Part shown: one piece after another, positions 1 through 12,791 of the stretch
Layout: each line of letters opens with the position of its first letter
How positions within the stretch are numbered: the stretch's first letter is position 1
From: Hymenoscyphus infarciens
Taxonomy: Eukaryota > Ascomycota > Leotiomycetes > Helotiales > Helotiaceae
NCBI GenBank assembly: GCA_001414345.1
Contig: LLCB01000362.1
Coordinates: forward strand, 1 to 54,101
Reading direction: 5' to 3'
DNA length: 54,101 nucleotides
Position numbers and translations under genes: made by a program
The notes under the pieces: generated by a model
Databases searched by the model: none
Seen by the model: the letters and a program-made list of their open reading frames with translations, nothing else
Told to the model about the DNA's origin: nothing

Positions 1-560
1 ATTAATTATTATATATAAATATCTATACTTCTACTTCTTATTAGATTAAAAGTATTTTATATACTAGACTTATTAATTAATAAAGTCTCTTTTAGTTTCA
101 AATTAATTAAAAGTCTCTTATTAATTAGATATATTAATTTATTAATTAATTATTTTTCTCTATTCTTTTAGTCTTTAATAGACTTTAAATGTTTTATTAA
201 ATAGACTTATTAATTAATTAATTATATCTTTATATATATAGTTTTAGTTTATTATTTATCTAATATACTAGCTCTTTTATCTATTAAAGACTAAAAGTAA
301 AAGACTTATAGTTTATAGTAAACTTAATAAATAGAATAAATATTTATATTTAAATTATTAAGCTAATATATAATAGATATTAAGTTTAATATTTAATAAT
401 AAATATTAAACTCTTTTTACTTTTAAATATTAAAGCTTTATATTTCTTATTAGCTAGATAATTAATTATAATTTTTCTATCTATCTAGTTATATCTTTAG
501 ATTTTTATAAACGGATCTAGTCTTTTTAGTTACGTTTCTAAGCTACTTTAAATACTGTTA
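1..560. repeat. AT-rich, probably RIP-degraded block
   Basis: The sequence is almost entirely A and T, with TTAATTAATTA-type runs, and has no open frame of useful length. Composition changes sharply to a normal mix at about 540-600. In Pezizomycotina such blocks are usually transposon remnants mutated by repeat-induced point mutation. I see no recognisable element, so this is inferred from composition only. Confidence 0.6.
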
Positions 561-645
561 AAGGCCGGTTCTCTACGTAATACCTACACGCTAACAAAGC
601 TTAAAAGGCGACGTGGTCATACCGACGTTAGACGAGTCATATAGC

Positions 646-690
646 CCTTAGGAGGGCTGGTCATAACGTTATAACCTGGCCCTCCTAAGG
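646..690. repeat. 45-bp near-perfect palindrome
   Basis: CCTTAGGAGGGC at 646-657 is the exact reverse complement of GCCCTCCTAAGG at 679-690. The 21 bases between them are themselves nearly palindromic around AACGTT, with one base offset. The whole block could fold into a long hairpin. It sits at the edge of the AT-rich block, so it may be an element terminus or a protein-binding site. Its function is unknown. Confidence 0.75.
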
Positions 691-1141
691 CTCGGGCTCG
701 CTTCTTTTTGCATGCCTGTGGTGAATTATAGTTAGTTGCGGCTCGGAAATAATTATCTCGGATTTGCTACCCACCCTCATAAATCTATATACTCTCGGAA
801 TTATAATCTGTTTGGACTTGGCTCTGAAATATTTCCCGGAGTTACTTGCTCGGACATTTTTATAAATATTAGCTCTATGTGTAATATCTCCGAGAAGTTT
901 TCCGGGGCATTACAGCGCTGCCCTGTCTATACATTTGACCCCCACGACCGCCCCTCGAAGCTTGGGCTCCAGAATTTCGACGAACAGTCCTGCTTTCTTT
1001 CTGATCATACATATTTATTGGATACTATTCTCAAGGAAGAATATATATAATTTTAAGCTAACTATGGAAAAATCGTCAACTCGTCATCATCATCGCTGTG
1101 GATCTCAAAACAACAAAAAAAGATCTAAACCAAAGAAATCG
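691..1141. other. Gene-free stretch beyond the PKS stop
   Basis: This lies between the palindrome and the PKS stop codon and would include the PKS 3' UTR. CTCGGA/TCCGAG-like words recur between about 745 and 895, which may be part of an old repeat. I see no credible gene; the open frames here are short and unlike any family I know. Confidence 0.4.
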
Positions 1142-4100
1142 TTAAACATAATTGAAAACCCATTCATATCCCCTCTTCACCACTTCCCACATCTCTTCAC
1201 CCGCCTCGCCTCTCAAATCCAGCAAATGCGGTGCATCATCAACAATATCCATTCCCGTGGGGATATTCCTCTGTTGAAGGGCTTCAAAGGTTCTCAGAGA
1301 TTGATTCCAGGGGATGAGATCATCGTTCCGGCCGTGGATTATGTAGGTTGGTGTATGGTATTTTCCGTTTTTGATCTGGGAGAGGGGTGAGATGGCGGCG
1401 ATCTCGTGCTGTGAAGGTTGCTCGTAGATGGGGCATTGAGATGTTCCTCCACTCTTTATGGTGGCCATGTCCTCTTCTTTTTCATATGATTTATTTAATC
1501 TTCCCATCAAAATCGGCAAAGTCTGTCCTTTCCAATTCATGTGCAAAGCAATTCTCGAACGCGGATCCTCGAGAGAAAGCCATCCGTATTTCGACTTCAC
1601 GCTCGCTGGGACGTTGTACCCTGTAATGGGATGGTTCATTACTCCTTCCCGAACATCGTATCCAGCACCAGATACCTCTTCGGTTCCGAGTGGAATGTTT
1701 GGTTTCTTCCAAAATGGATCATCGTAATCCGTCGCACAATAAAAGGCTAGTATTGAATTTGGTGGTGCTAATCCTATCTGTGGCGCCGTCCACCCTAAAC
1801 TCATGGCTAGGTGACCTCCTGAAGACCAGCCTATTGCAATTGTTCTCGATGGGTCCGCGTTGATAGTTTTGTTTTTGAGTGAGATACTGGGGAGTGTGGA
1901 ATGAATCCACTGTAAAGCGGAGAGAACATCAACCATTGGTCCGGACTGAAGTGAGATCTCGGGACAGAGACGGTAGTCAATACTTATTGGGAGGAAGTTG
2001 TTGGCGAGAAGGAGTCGAGTTTGTGCTGGCCTGATGGAAGTTCGAGATAACATCACATGAGCCCCACCATGAATCATGAGAGCTAGGCTGTGTTAGCTAA
2101 ACTCGAAGAGACAAGGGAGTTATTTTCTTACCTACCGGTCTCTTGAAATTGGGGGGATCTGGCGCCGAAGGATAATAAATATTCGCAAGCAAGGATATAT
2201 CCCCTTCTTTCTTATAAGTAACTGTTTCCATGAACGTTTTGGCATGCTTATCGCTTGTATGTCTCTCTTCTTTCGTCTTCCCAGCAATAATGAGTCGAAG
2301 CTGTTCCGATTCTCGACTATCTCCTTTTGTCCAATCCACAAACTCGAATCCGGCTGTCAACAAAGTTCGTTCCCATATTTTTTCATCTGCCAAAGCATGT
2401 TTCCGTCCATCTTCGAACCTCCACCAACCACCCAGTAATCCAAAAACAAGATCAAACCAATACAAGTTCCTGGTCAACTCAATGAGACATAGTACACCCT
2501 CTTTCCTAAGCATTTTTCGAATGTTCGTCGTGGATGTAACGAGACTCTTGGTCGCATGTATACAATTCGTCGAAATCACGATGTGAAAACTCTCTAACAG
2601 CACAGCGGGAGGCTCTTTCTCAATATCCAGGACGGAAAAGTCCATTGATGATTCATGTTTCTTGAACTTCATCTTGGCCGAACGAACAAGCGATGGTGAA
2701 ATATCTGTGAAGTGATACACGAAAGGGATGGTATGCTGTATGAGGGTCTCAATTACTGATTTTGTGGTTCCCCCTGTGCCACCACCAATTTCGAGGATTC
2801 GAAGGGGTTCTCCGTCGCGAGTCATTTTGGAGGCTGCGAGGGTATGGAGAAAGCTTGTGAGGAGATTTGTGCCAGTGGCAAACATGGGCGCGTTGGTGTA
2901 AACGTTTTCGAGGAGGGCTTTCGCTGATTTGGAGCCGAAGATGAGTTGTAAGGGATCAACCTCTCCAGTGAGACAAGAGGCGAGCTGAGAGCCAGTGATG
3001 CTGAGAAGTTGGTGCTCTGAAGCATGTTGCGAATGTTCAGCTAGCAATTTTTCAAGAATTGTTCTGGACGGGAGGAGGTCGACTTTACTGTCAGTTCGGA
3101 CAAATCCTCCTGGCGAAGATTTTATCAGTCCTGCAACTTCTAGTATGTACAATATTTGATTTGTCACTTGCTCATGGGACGAGAGGTGGGGAATAGTTGG
3201 GATTCTTTCTCCAGCTGGCATGGATTGAAGTGGGAACCCGAGCTGGGTGAAGGCTTCGGTGATATATGCGATTACCAATTGAGATTGCTGAGGGTGCACC
3301 CGAGTATAAAATCCAGATTGGTTGGATTTCTCGGCATACTTTTCGTACTCATTTCTGATTGTTCCAAATGCCTGACTTATTGAAAGATCACCTGAGCCCA
3401 CTGCTGCAGACATACCGCTTGGGGAAGGAGCTTTTGGTTGGATTGGATGATCAAATGTATTTGAAAGTGTTGAACGTGAAACTTCAGAGTTATCTTTTGA
3501 CGATGGATTAAAAACCAACTTCAAAAGAGCTTCGAACGTAATATCCCCGTCCAGGTCCACCGTCACTCCAAACTTCTTCTCAATATCGGATTGCAATTCC
3601 ATACTCCCAAGAGAATCAAGACCGGCCTGCCGTAAATCAAAATCTGCTGGCACGAATTCGGGAACTTCCAAATGGCCAGCAAGAACTCTTAGAAGATCCG
3701 ACTTGTGAGTCTCCGACTCATGGTCAGCATCCGAATTTGGCGAAACTGATGAATCTGGTGTCGAGGTGGAGTCAAAATCTCTCGGCTGCTTGGGAAATTC
3801 GCTAAATACGGAGGAAATGGGTATATTCTTTGAAGATTCGATGGTTTCTGAATGCATTTGAATATATTCGGAAAGTGACGAGACCGTTTCGAAACCCTGA
3901 AATGTTTCAGTTGCAATATTGACTTGGAATGCGGATTTTATATCGGAGAGGACCTCGGCGGCCATGAGAGAATCGATTCCAAGTGAAATGAGATGCGTAT
4001 TGTTCTTGATATCTTCAGATGGAGTGTCGGCGATATTGCTGAGTATCTTTTTGACCCTGTGCAATGTATCTGGACTTGATGAGAGGTGGGTGTGGATGGG

Positions 4101-7100
4101 CTTCAACTGCTTCTTAAAAACGAGACTAGTTGGATTGGGGTCTTGTGACCGCCAGGCTATTGGTTTGTCTTCAGTGATCTCCTTGGCAACCGTCTGTGTA
4201 TTTATAGCAGCCAAGACACGTTCAAATGAACTTGTTATCACCCTGGAAAACATAACGCCCAGTATTGCCATCACCAATGAGCCACCATCCTTGTCAAAGA
4301 CAAAAATGTCGTTCGACAGAAGTTTATCATGAATTGTCTCCACATTGGAATACACGACCCAACTTCGACTCTCGAGAAAGGCCTCATATGTGAGCGTACG
4401 TGATATACTGGTGCATACGAAAAGTTCATTCGTTCCGCACTCTCGGAGGCTATTGACGTGGAGACCCGCAACCTGCAAAAAGCAGTCCATTGCTAAAGGA
4501 TTGCAAACATGATCAAACACTGTAGTCGAGGATAAGGGTGGCATTGATACGACACCAGCAACCTCGCCATCTTTGGCTGAAACTCTTCTCACACCTCGAT
4601 AATACTCCTTGTAGTGGACTACACGGTCGAAAGTCCGGTAAATCAACGCTCCTTGCATAGATTCTGCTGTTTCATCGTCCAGAATTTTATTGCATCGAGT
4701 CAATCCAATGAGTCTTTCATATCTGCTCTTCTCTGTAGAACTTTCAGCGGACTCTGATAGTATGATTGTACCGGTGGCATGGCTTTTTGAGTTTCCCGTA
4801 TTGTTCCTCAAGCGACTTGAGATAGCAAAAGTCCATGTTCTTGATCCTTCACAAAAGCTGGTGAGAATTAATTGATACGACCTCGACTCATCAATACCGA
4901 GCGGAGCATGAACTTCCAGATTTTCAATTGCTGGCAAAGTGTCTATCGATGAAGCCGTTGGCTGAAGAGCCCGTGTGGCTTGGGTGACTATCTCAACGTA
5001 CAGTGAAATGGGACACAAGCTGTTGCCGAGTACAGCATGACCTTCCGCACTCGCTCTGAAAGTTTGAGAAAACTGGTTTATTTCAAACTCAGAAACCAAT
5101 TGAGCTCCATTTTGGTATCTGGTTAGGCGAACCAGTCCATCAAATGCGGGCTGCTCCGGAGTTGCCGTTACCACGGCTGATGCTTCAACCAAATCCTTGT
5201 ATTCAAGCCAGTGTTTTGTCTTCTCGAATTGGTATGGAGGCAGGTTAATGTTTGCATATTGATGCTGATGAGAGGAATGATATGACCAAGGCATCGCATT
5301 GATCCCGGCGTGTTGTAATGCTTCTGTGGTTTTCATAAGATCTTCCATCGCGTTTGGTCCGTTGAACTTGGCTGGCAAGAATAAATCGTCCCGGTCTTTG
5401 CCTACAATCTTTCGGGCCATGGTGGTGATTGAAGACATGGAACCTGCTTCCATCCATATTGCTGATCCTAGACGGTTTTCGATTCTTTTGATAGCAGCCT
5501 CGAAGAATACAGGTTCTCGGGAATGTGAAACGATCATTTCGTGATTGATTCCCGCCCAACTTTCTTCTTCAGAACAGGTTTCAATGGCGATTGATGGTTC
5601 GTGTATTTCGAAGTCCTTTGCCACTTCGATAAGTGCTGGGAGTATAGAGTCAACAAATTTGGAGTGGAACCCATGAGTGACTTTAAGCGTTTTTGCGCTG
5701 ATGACCCCACCAGGAGAACCTGAATCAGAGGCTAGCATCTTAACACATTCGATGACTTTCTTCGATCCAACCAACACATAGCTACTGGGTCCATTGTGGC
5801 AGGCGATTTCCAAGTCAAAGCCTTTGTCCTCGAACCAATCCATCAGTTCGGTAATGGCCTCTAAGCTAGCCTCCAAAGCAATCATGGCTCCTTTTTCGGA
5901 TCCCCAATTTTGTTCAATCAACGATCCACGAGCAGCTAGAAAGCTCAACCCATCTGTGAGCGAGAGGACACCCGAAACGCAAAGGGCTGTGATTTGACCG
6001 ATGCTATGACCGATCACCGTATCAACTTTGAGCCCAGATTCAATCCACGCACGGGCGCATGCATATTGAAGAGAAACCATCGCGCAATGAAATATTTTGA
6101 TATCGGTAACCGGTTCCTTTGAGAAGATGGATGGATAAATGGATATACCAGCTGCCGAGCGGCAAACCGAGTCGCAATCGTCCAGATACTTTCGGAGAAG
6201 GAGTGTATCGTCATAAAAGGTTTTTTCCAGGCCAACGAAATTGTTGCTTTGGCCACCGAAACATAATACGACTGGCCTTGGTGACAACTGAGTTTCTATG
6301 AGAGACCTGTGGGAGCCTATTCTAGCTTCTTCAAGTTCACTCCAAAGCTGCGAGGAAGTGGTAGCCGTAGCAACGAATTTGTATTCGTGTCGGGGATTTT
6401 GCTTCTGTGAGAGGTTGTAGGCAAGACTTGAAAACCAGGCGGTATCGCCTGATTTTTGCAATTTGGAAATGGCATGCTGTATCGATGCGCAGAACTTCTT
6501 CAGGCTATCAAGAGTATGCGCGGCTGCAATGAACAACTCTTGTTTAGGTGCAAGCGATTTGCGTAAAGGGGCGGTACCCTCTAAGCGAGAAATGGGCGAC
6601 TCGCACACGATCAGAGCCGCATTGCTTCCAGCAGCTCCATAATTGTTGATCAAAACTGATCGAAACGGAGTATTCCAAGGCTGCGTTTGGGTGGCTATTT
6701 CTATGTTGTCGGGAGCTAGAGCAGGTATGCGAGGATTTAACGATGTAAAGCTTGCTTGTTTAGGAATAGTGGCTTTCTGAATCATCAGGATTGACTTGAT
6801 AAGTGCTGCAGCACCGCTGGCTGCTTCTAGGTGTCCGATGTTTCCTTTGACTGAACCAAGCCAAAGTTTTTCATGTCTGTGTGGACCACCAAATACTTGT
6901 CGGACACTCGCTGCCTCAATTGGATCGCCAACGGGAGTGCTAGAAATCCCGCATTAGTGACTACTCGGAGATAGCGCTTATTATTATAAACTTGTCAAGA
7001 AGAATCAAATGAACTTAGTTTGCTTACCCGGTACCGTGCGCCTCTACGTAAGCAATGTCAATCGGGTTTATCTCAGACATTTTGGCAACTTGTCGATACA

Positions 7101-9332
7101 GTGAACTCTGTGACTCAGAGTGAGGGACAGTTATCGGTGACGAGTTGTCATTCTGATTGACCGCTGAGCTAGTGATTACTGCCAGAACCCGATCTCCAGG
7201 CGCGACACTTGATAATCTTTTGAGAACCACGAGTCCGCATCCTTCACCACGACAATATCCGTCTGCCTTCGCATCAAACGCCTTTGATGCTCCTGATGGG
7301 CTCAAAAAGGACGCAGCTCCAAGGTTTTGGAACAAGACCGGGCTAGTGATGACATTTACCCCACCAGTCACCGCCATCGTACATTCTCCGTTTTGGATCG
7401 CCTTGCATGCTTGATGAAGTGCAACAGCTGATGATGAGCAAGCAGTATCGTATGTAAGCGAAGGTCCAGTCCATCCGAAATGATGGCTTATCTTGCCACT
7501 GATGAAAGCTCGAAGCGTGCCCAACGCCGAAAACGCAGTTGGTATATGGGAAGTGACATTATCCTGATAGTCCACCGAGCCAACACCCAGGTATACACCT
7601 ACTGAATTGGATTCCAATGGGCTTGCAAAATATCCAGATGATTCAAGGGCTTCATAAGCTACCTGCAAAGCGAGTCTCTGTTGCGGATCCATAGACGCAG
7701 CTTCTCGAGATGACTTCTTGAAAAATTTGTGGTCGAAAGATTTCACGTCTTTCAGAAAGTTCCCCCAATATTTTGATGTATTTGGTGATCGTCGAAGTTG
7801 TCCAGGAAATCCAAATCTGTCCTGGGGTAATTCCGAAACCATGGAACGACCAGATACCAACAAGTCCCAAAATTCCTCAATTGAATCAGCGCCGGGAAAT
7901 CTACACGCCATACCAACTATTGCGATTGAGTCCTCGGGAAATTTCTCAGAGGATTCATTTGGGAGAGGGGAGTAAGAGTTTGTTTTATCTGGTGGAGATT
8001 GTGACCCTGTCGTGCGAACATTAGAGGGGCCATCTTTTGAATCGTTTAACTTTTTACACAACTTTGTTTTGATTCCATATCGTTGTGCAAGAGCACGTGG
8101 GAAGCAATCAAATTGCCCAAACACTAAAGCGAGTCTCTCGCCAAGTCCGTTTTTGGCTAGCTCGATGGCAGCCTTGGTGTTGAGTTCAAACCAATTGCAT
8201 TGATCAACGAGTATTGATTTTAAAACTTTCTCGTGAACCAGTTCTATTTCGGTTCCGAGAGTTCTTTTTGCTAAATTCTCGGGAAACTGAAGACTGGTTT
8301 GTGAGAGACAGAATTTCCGAAGTTGAGATAGAGTTGATGTATGTCGAATGCTGTGAAATCGACCCTCGAGTGATATCGGCCGTGAAAAAAGGCCAAGGTT
8401 TGATATTCTTTGGGCGAAGACTTGGACAGTAATCTTTGGGATTGTGAGAGTCACTGAGGAGCTGTCCTTGATAACCGAAATATATATCTGTCAAGTGTGT
8501 TAGTCACTTTTAGGCCGCGAAACTAACTCCGTATCTTGGTCGAAGATGTTTCTCAAGGAGAATTATAGGGAGCAAACACGACCAGGAGCCACAGAAGAAA
8601 ACTATTTAAGATAGAGAGAGAAACAGTTACCTCTGGAAATTCATTCAAAGCCTCCAATAATTCCCTCTTAGCGGTTTCGTCCCCACCCCAACTGACGAAA
8701 AGACATGATGTCTCGTCGTGGTTCTCCCCATATCTTCCTTCCATGTCCACAAATGCACCTATGCAGACCGCCAAACGAAGGGCTGCAGAAGCAAAAAGGC
8801 TGAGATCCTCTTGTTTCGAACTTGCATCGACTGCGGCTGCAGCGAGTAACCCTGTGCAAAACCCTTCGACCCTTGGTCTTGATGCCATATTAATACCAAG
8901 TGCAGCAACCTTTCTGTCGATTTCTTGTTTGGGCTCCGGCTGTGAAGATGTGCGGAACGAGAGAGAGACATGCCCGGTTGACAAATAGTGTGAATATTGG
9001 ACGACGTGCAAAATAACAGTCAACGGCGTCAACAAAATATTTGAAGTTTCAAAGCCCACGTTCTCTTGTTCTTGTGAGAATGGCGTAGAGTCATGGTCAA
9101 TTTCAAGCCAGCTTTTCAAGTGGGTTAAAATGCGTAACCCGGGAGTTCGAAACAGAACGGGGAAATTTTTGGTTAGGGTTTCCCAAAAGTCGGGGAGGCT
9201 GAGGATTGATTCAACAAATGGCTGTAAATTTGCATCTTGAAGAAGGGCTGCTCTCAATCGTGAAAGTTCTGTTTGCCGAGGGTAGGAGATTTGAGGCCCG
9301 AAAATAATTAGCTTTGCTGATGGAGGATCCAT
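1142..9332 (-). CDS. Non-reducing polyketide synthase, SAT-KS-AT-PT-ACP-ACP-CMeT-TE
   Basis: Likely cytosolic synthase of a C-methylated aromatic polyketide. Four exons: 9332-8631, 8487-7028, 6939-2132, 2082-1142 (introns 143, 88 and 49 nt), giving 2636 aa in frame. SAT: Cys159 in GFCTG, His279/283. KS from about 421: Cys584 in DTACSSS, His718 in EAHGTG, then GNIGHLEAASG in the next exon. AT about 944-1250: Ser1033 in GHSIG. PT about 1330-1640: His1355 in EGHAVLG, Asp1539 in MDCF. Two ACPs: Ser1711 in GIDSL and Ser1830 in GLDSL. CMeT about 1900-2280 with LEIGGGTGG near 2104. TE from about 2323: HGGAH oxyanion loop, Ser2410 in GWSSG, Asp near 2577, His2609. All catalytic residues are present. 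This domain order is known from fungal methylated orsellinate and lichen depside (Atr1-type) synthases; the exact product is inferred. The start is the first Met before the SAT fold. Confidence 0.95.
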
Positions 9333-11123
9333 ATCAGCGGTTTAACCAACTCGTTCGTAAGACGGGAATCATGGAAACCTCCTTTGATAGTTCTGATCGT
9401 GTCCTGGTCGGTGCTGAGCTGGTTCACATATCATCAAGGAAAGATCGTCACTTTGTTGATGTTGGACAGGGCATGTAACTTCTCGAATGGGGCCCAAAGA
9501 TGGGATCGATTATTAGCATGCATTTTACGCGGTATGTCCATCTATTGGCTCTTTCATGGGAAACTGCAGCCAAGTGTGGAGTCAAATGTTCGCCGCCTAC
9601 CTAGCTTTACACCCCCAAAGACATATTTCTGGGATAATTTAGTCAAGGAATATCTTGACCCCACAGATTTGTATTCTCCCCGAAAAGAGCTCCAAATTTA
9701 CTCCGGCCCCAACATTTTTGTAAGGAAGCTGGTTTGCTTTTAACTTATTGTGCCTCACAAATGTCAGGCGAACCGGCAAATGAAAGCAATGAACTCTGAC
9801 ACGCACAGGTTGTGCCCTCGAAGTAGCAAATATAAGTGATATTCGGATCGATTGAGGAAGGTGTGGAACTTGACTCTGAGTAAGAAGAATCCTTCCGAAC
9901 GTAATATTCTGAGACCACCAAGCAGAGTGGAGGCGCCAAGCAGCGATGGTACCTTGTGTCTTGTCCGAATGGCATAGTCCCTCGCGAGGCCCAAAGGAAC
10001 GGTGGCGCTTCTGCATGCAATGAAGTTTCTTATTCTGTGGGATGGAAAAGGTAAGTGGGAAACACCCATATTTTGTGATTATTCTCCGGCTCAATTGCTG
10101 TAAAAAGGTCCTGCATTTATCCACGTATCGTGGAAATGCGCACTGAAATCTGAGTTTCTCCCATGTTCGGGGGCGGCACAGCGTCTTTACTAAACGCCTC
10201 AATATGCAAGTGATGGTGATGTCAAGCTCAGCTGGGATATATCCCTATCGGCACTTGGTCCGTCCAGATATCCCCACAAATGTTGATCTAATATACGATA
10301 TATGATAAAAGATGAAATTCATCACCCACGGCGTGTTGTGTGAAATAAACTGAGAATTTATTGCATGCTTCTGTTAAACAATGCAATTCTGGAAGCTGGG
10401 TCAAAATGCTTACCCCATTTTACTTCTACACCGCTTCGCATAACGCCTCAATCCTGAAGAATTGGTCGTTCGTACATGCCCGATAAACATACTTTATCGA
10501 GTAACAACCTCCGAGCCTAAGCTGTATTCGGGCGATGGGGTCCACCTCGTTGGTTGATCATGATATAGGATCTCATATCTGGAATTTTTAATGAATAAGG
10601 AGCATAAACCGTTGGAAGAAAGCACCAATTGCGACTCACACCTCACATGCTTGGCATATGCACTCTTTGGAGCTGCCTTGAAAGTTCCTTGGTGTTTCAT
10701 AGGCCCACGTTGGAATGATCAACTTGACAACTTCTGTAAAAACATGGAGTAACACGTGGTTCCATGAATCCTATGCCCTCCAGAACCTACGGCAATATCG
10801 GCCAGGACATAAGCCCGCATGATTTGCAGTCCCAACCAAAATTTCATCGCTCTTTTAATACCTAGGTACATCTCTGGTATTCCCATTGTAATTATGTCAT
10901 GTGTAATTGGATAACATATTCTTGAGCACAGTAATAAGTCGAGAATTATAACGGAGGCAAAATCCATTATCCGAAATATAGCTCGGATAAAGAGGAAAAG
11001 AGAGGATGATGAAAAAGAAGCCCAAACTAATTGTAATATTTTGATTGCAAATGAATTGACCCCATGAACTGAAAGCCTTTGCCCTTTGCACACCTTCATT
11101 TTGCACCCTTCAGTGAGAATTTC
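9333..11123. other. 1.8-kb gene-free region upstream of the PKS
   Basis: It separates the PKS start from the stop of the next minus-strand gene, so it should hold the PKS promoter and the GMC terminator. The longest open frame (minus strand, 9639-10202) has a poor composition (many Cys, Trp, His and Arg) and overlaps others in other frames, so I do not call it. No other structure recognised. Confidence 0.5.
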
Positions 11124-12791
11124 CTAGATCCTACTAGAAACCGGAAACACACCAAGCAGCATATCCGCCGCTGCCTCTGCAAACGCATACATAGGACCCT
11201 GGTAATGGCCTGAGATTGGAAGTGGTAGAACACTAGCATCAATAACTCTGAGCTTTTCAACACCCAGAACTCGACACTCTGAATCCACAACTTTGCCCAT
11301 GGCTGCAGTACCTCCATTTTGAAAGAAACTGCTGCCCACTATCTTCAATCTGACATTGAGATCTTCATCACTGCTGGTGCTGGTCAATGCAGAGTGTCCT
11401 GGTGGGGGAGTCTCTCCCTCAACAATGCTTCTACCTTCGCTGGTTTCGAAAGTGCGTATAGCTTGTCTAATACCACTTCTTAAACCTGCACGATCGGACT
11501 CGGTCTCGAGGTAGTGAGGGTCAATGATGGGATCCGTGGCGGGATTTTTGTCTGCGAGTGTGATTGTTCCACGGCTTGTGGGCAACAGGAGAACGACGGG
11601 TGTTGAGATATGTGTACCGTCGATTGGAAGACGATAATCAGACCCGCTACCGGCAACAGGTCCATAGGGCACCATGAATTCTACATGGCATCGTGGCTCG
11701 CTAACATGACGGTCCTTGGGATCCAATTTGTCTGCCTCAATTGTTTTTGTGAGATCTTCTGTGGACATTCCCAGGGTGATGAGCCACTGGGTTGGATTTC
11801 CATGACCAAACTCAGGTTTATTGAAGAGGGGAGAACCAAGGGCGAGTCCTAGTTCCGGATTCTTTAATTTCCAGAAAATGCTGGCAGAGATGTGATCATG
11901 AAGTCCTTGTCCGACGGGAAGATCAGCGAGGACAGGAATATCGAGGGAATTGAGGTGTGATGCAGGTCCAATACCCGAAAGCATGAGTATCTGAGGAGTT
12001 TTGAGTGCTCCACAGCTGACAATTATCTCCTTAGAGGCAGTGAATGTTCTTCCATCAACGAGCTCAACGCTTGTCGCAGTCTTGGTGGTAGGATCGACGA
12101 TGACGCGAGAGACAGGACTTTCCGTAAAGACACTTGCTTGAGACAAATCGTACGCTTTTCCAGCTGGTTGTCTCTGGATATTCTTCCAGTTCTCGGTGAA
12201 GGCTCCAATTCCAAAAGGAACACCTCCATTGGCATCTGGATTCCACTTTTGTCCGGCCTTGACTAAAGCCGTGAATACCGTATCGCCCAAGGGATATCTT
12301 CTGGCTCCCGCCGTTGTTGATATTGGGCCATCGAAGCCATATTTCTCCGGATCCCCTTTTGGGTCATGATGACTTTCCGATTTCTTAAAATACTTCAACA
12401 TGTTTTTGTAGTTCCATCGATCGTCCTTCACTAACTCCGCCCAGCAATCATAATCCGTAGCATGCCCTCTCGTCCACAATCCATAGTTAATGGCACTCGA
12501 GCCTGAAAGCACCTTGCCTCCATAGTTGGTTACGGAGCGATTATTGAGTCCAGCTTGCGGGGTAGTTTTATAATTCCACAATACAGGTGTCCCGGCCAGA
12601 CGAGGTGCCATGACCGGGCTCATGATGTCTGGTGAGTAATTCTCGGGTCCTGCTTCCAGAAGGGCGACGCGCTGACCACCCTGCGAGAGACGTGCAGCGA
12701 GTACACATCCTACTAGACCTCCGCCAATGATGATGTAGTCGAATTTCTCGTTGCTGGATGACATGTTGGGTGGTTGCAAGCTAACTAACAA
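11124..12791 (-). CDS. GMC-family FAD-dependent oxidoreductase, intracellular
   Basis: Single exon, 555 aa. FAD-binding GGGLVG at 23-28 follows a strand typical of the GMC Rossmann fold. The first GMC signature (GGKVLSGSSAINYGLWTRG) and the second (GALKTPQILMLSGIGP) are clear. There is no signal peptide, so the enzyme is probably cytosolic. GMC enzymes oxidise alcohols, usually with a His-His or His-Asn pair. Here the second position is His529 (SGHYQ), but the residue aligned with the usual first His (as in YHPxGT) is Gln491, in FFQNGGTAAMG. A second Met (residue 10, at 12764) directly before MSSSNEKFDY could be the true start. It lies beside the PKS on the same strand, so a tailoring oxidation is likely; the substrate is unknown. 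Confidence 0.9.
   Translation of the reverse strand: MLVSLQPPNMSSSNEKFDYIIIGGGLVGCVLAARLSQGGQRVALLEAGPENYSPDIMSPVMAPRLAGTPVLWNYKTTPQAGLNNRSVTNYGGKVLSGSSAINYGLWTRGHATDYDCWAELVKDDRWNYKNMLKYFKKSESHHDPKGDPEKYGFDGPISTTAGARRYPLGDTVFTALVKAGQKWNPDANGGVPFGIGAFTENWKNIQRQPAGKAYDLSQASVFTESPVSRVIVDPTTKTATSVELVDGRTFTASKEIIVSCGALKTPQILMLSGIGPASHLNSLDIPVLADLPVGQGLHDHISASIFWKLKNPELGLALGSPLFNKPEFGHGNPTQWLITLGMSTEDLTKTIEADKLDPKDRHVSEPRCHVEFMVPYGPVAGSGSDYRLPIDGTHISTPVVLLLPTSRGTITLADKNPATDPIIDPHYLETESDRAGLRSGIRQAIRTFETSEGRSIVEGETPPPGHSALTSTSSDEDLNVRLKIVGSSFFQNGGTAAMGKVVDSECRVLGVEKLRVIDASVLPLPISGHYQGPMYAFAEAAADMLLGVFPVSSRI

Noticed and set aside
1142..2077. A separate alpha/beta hydrolase gene starting at MIHGG
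   Set aside because: Removing a 49-nt GT-AG intron joins it in frame to the PKS and restores RPVALMIHGG, the usual CMeT-TE link; it is the thioesterase domain.
8553..9332. A separate short SAT-like protein
   Set aside because: Its last codons run into an intron; splicing at 8631/8487 restores a continuous SAT domain with the conserved His in the next exon.
9639..10202. 187-codon minus-strand open frame
   Set aside because: Composition is unlike a protein, overlapping frames are equally open, and no family is recognised.
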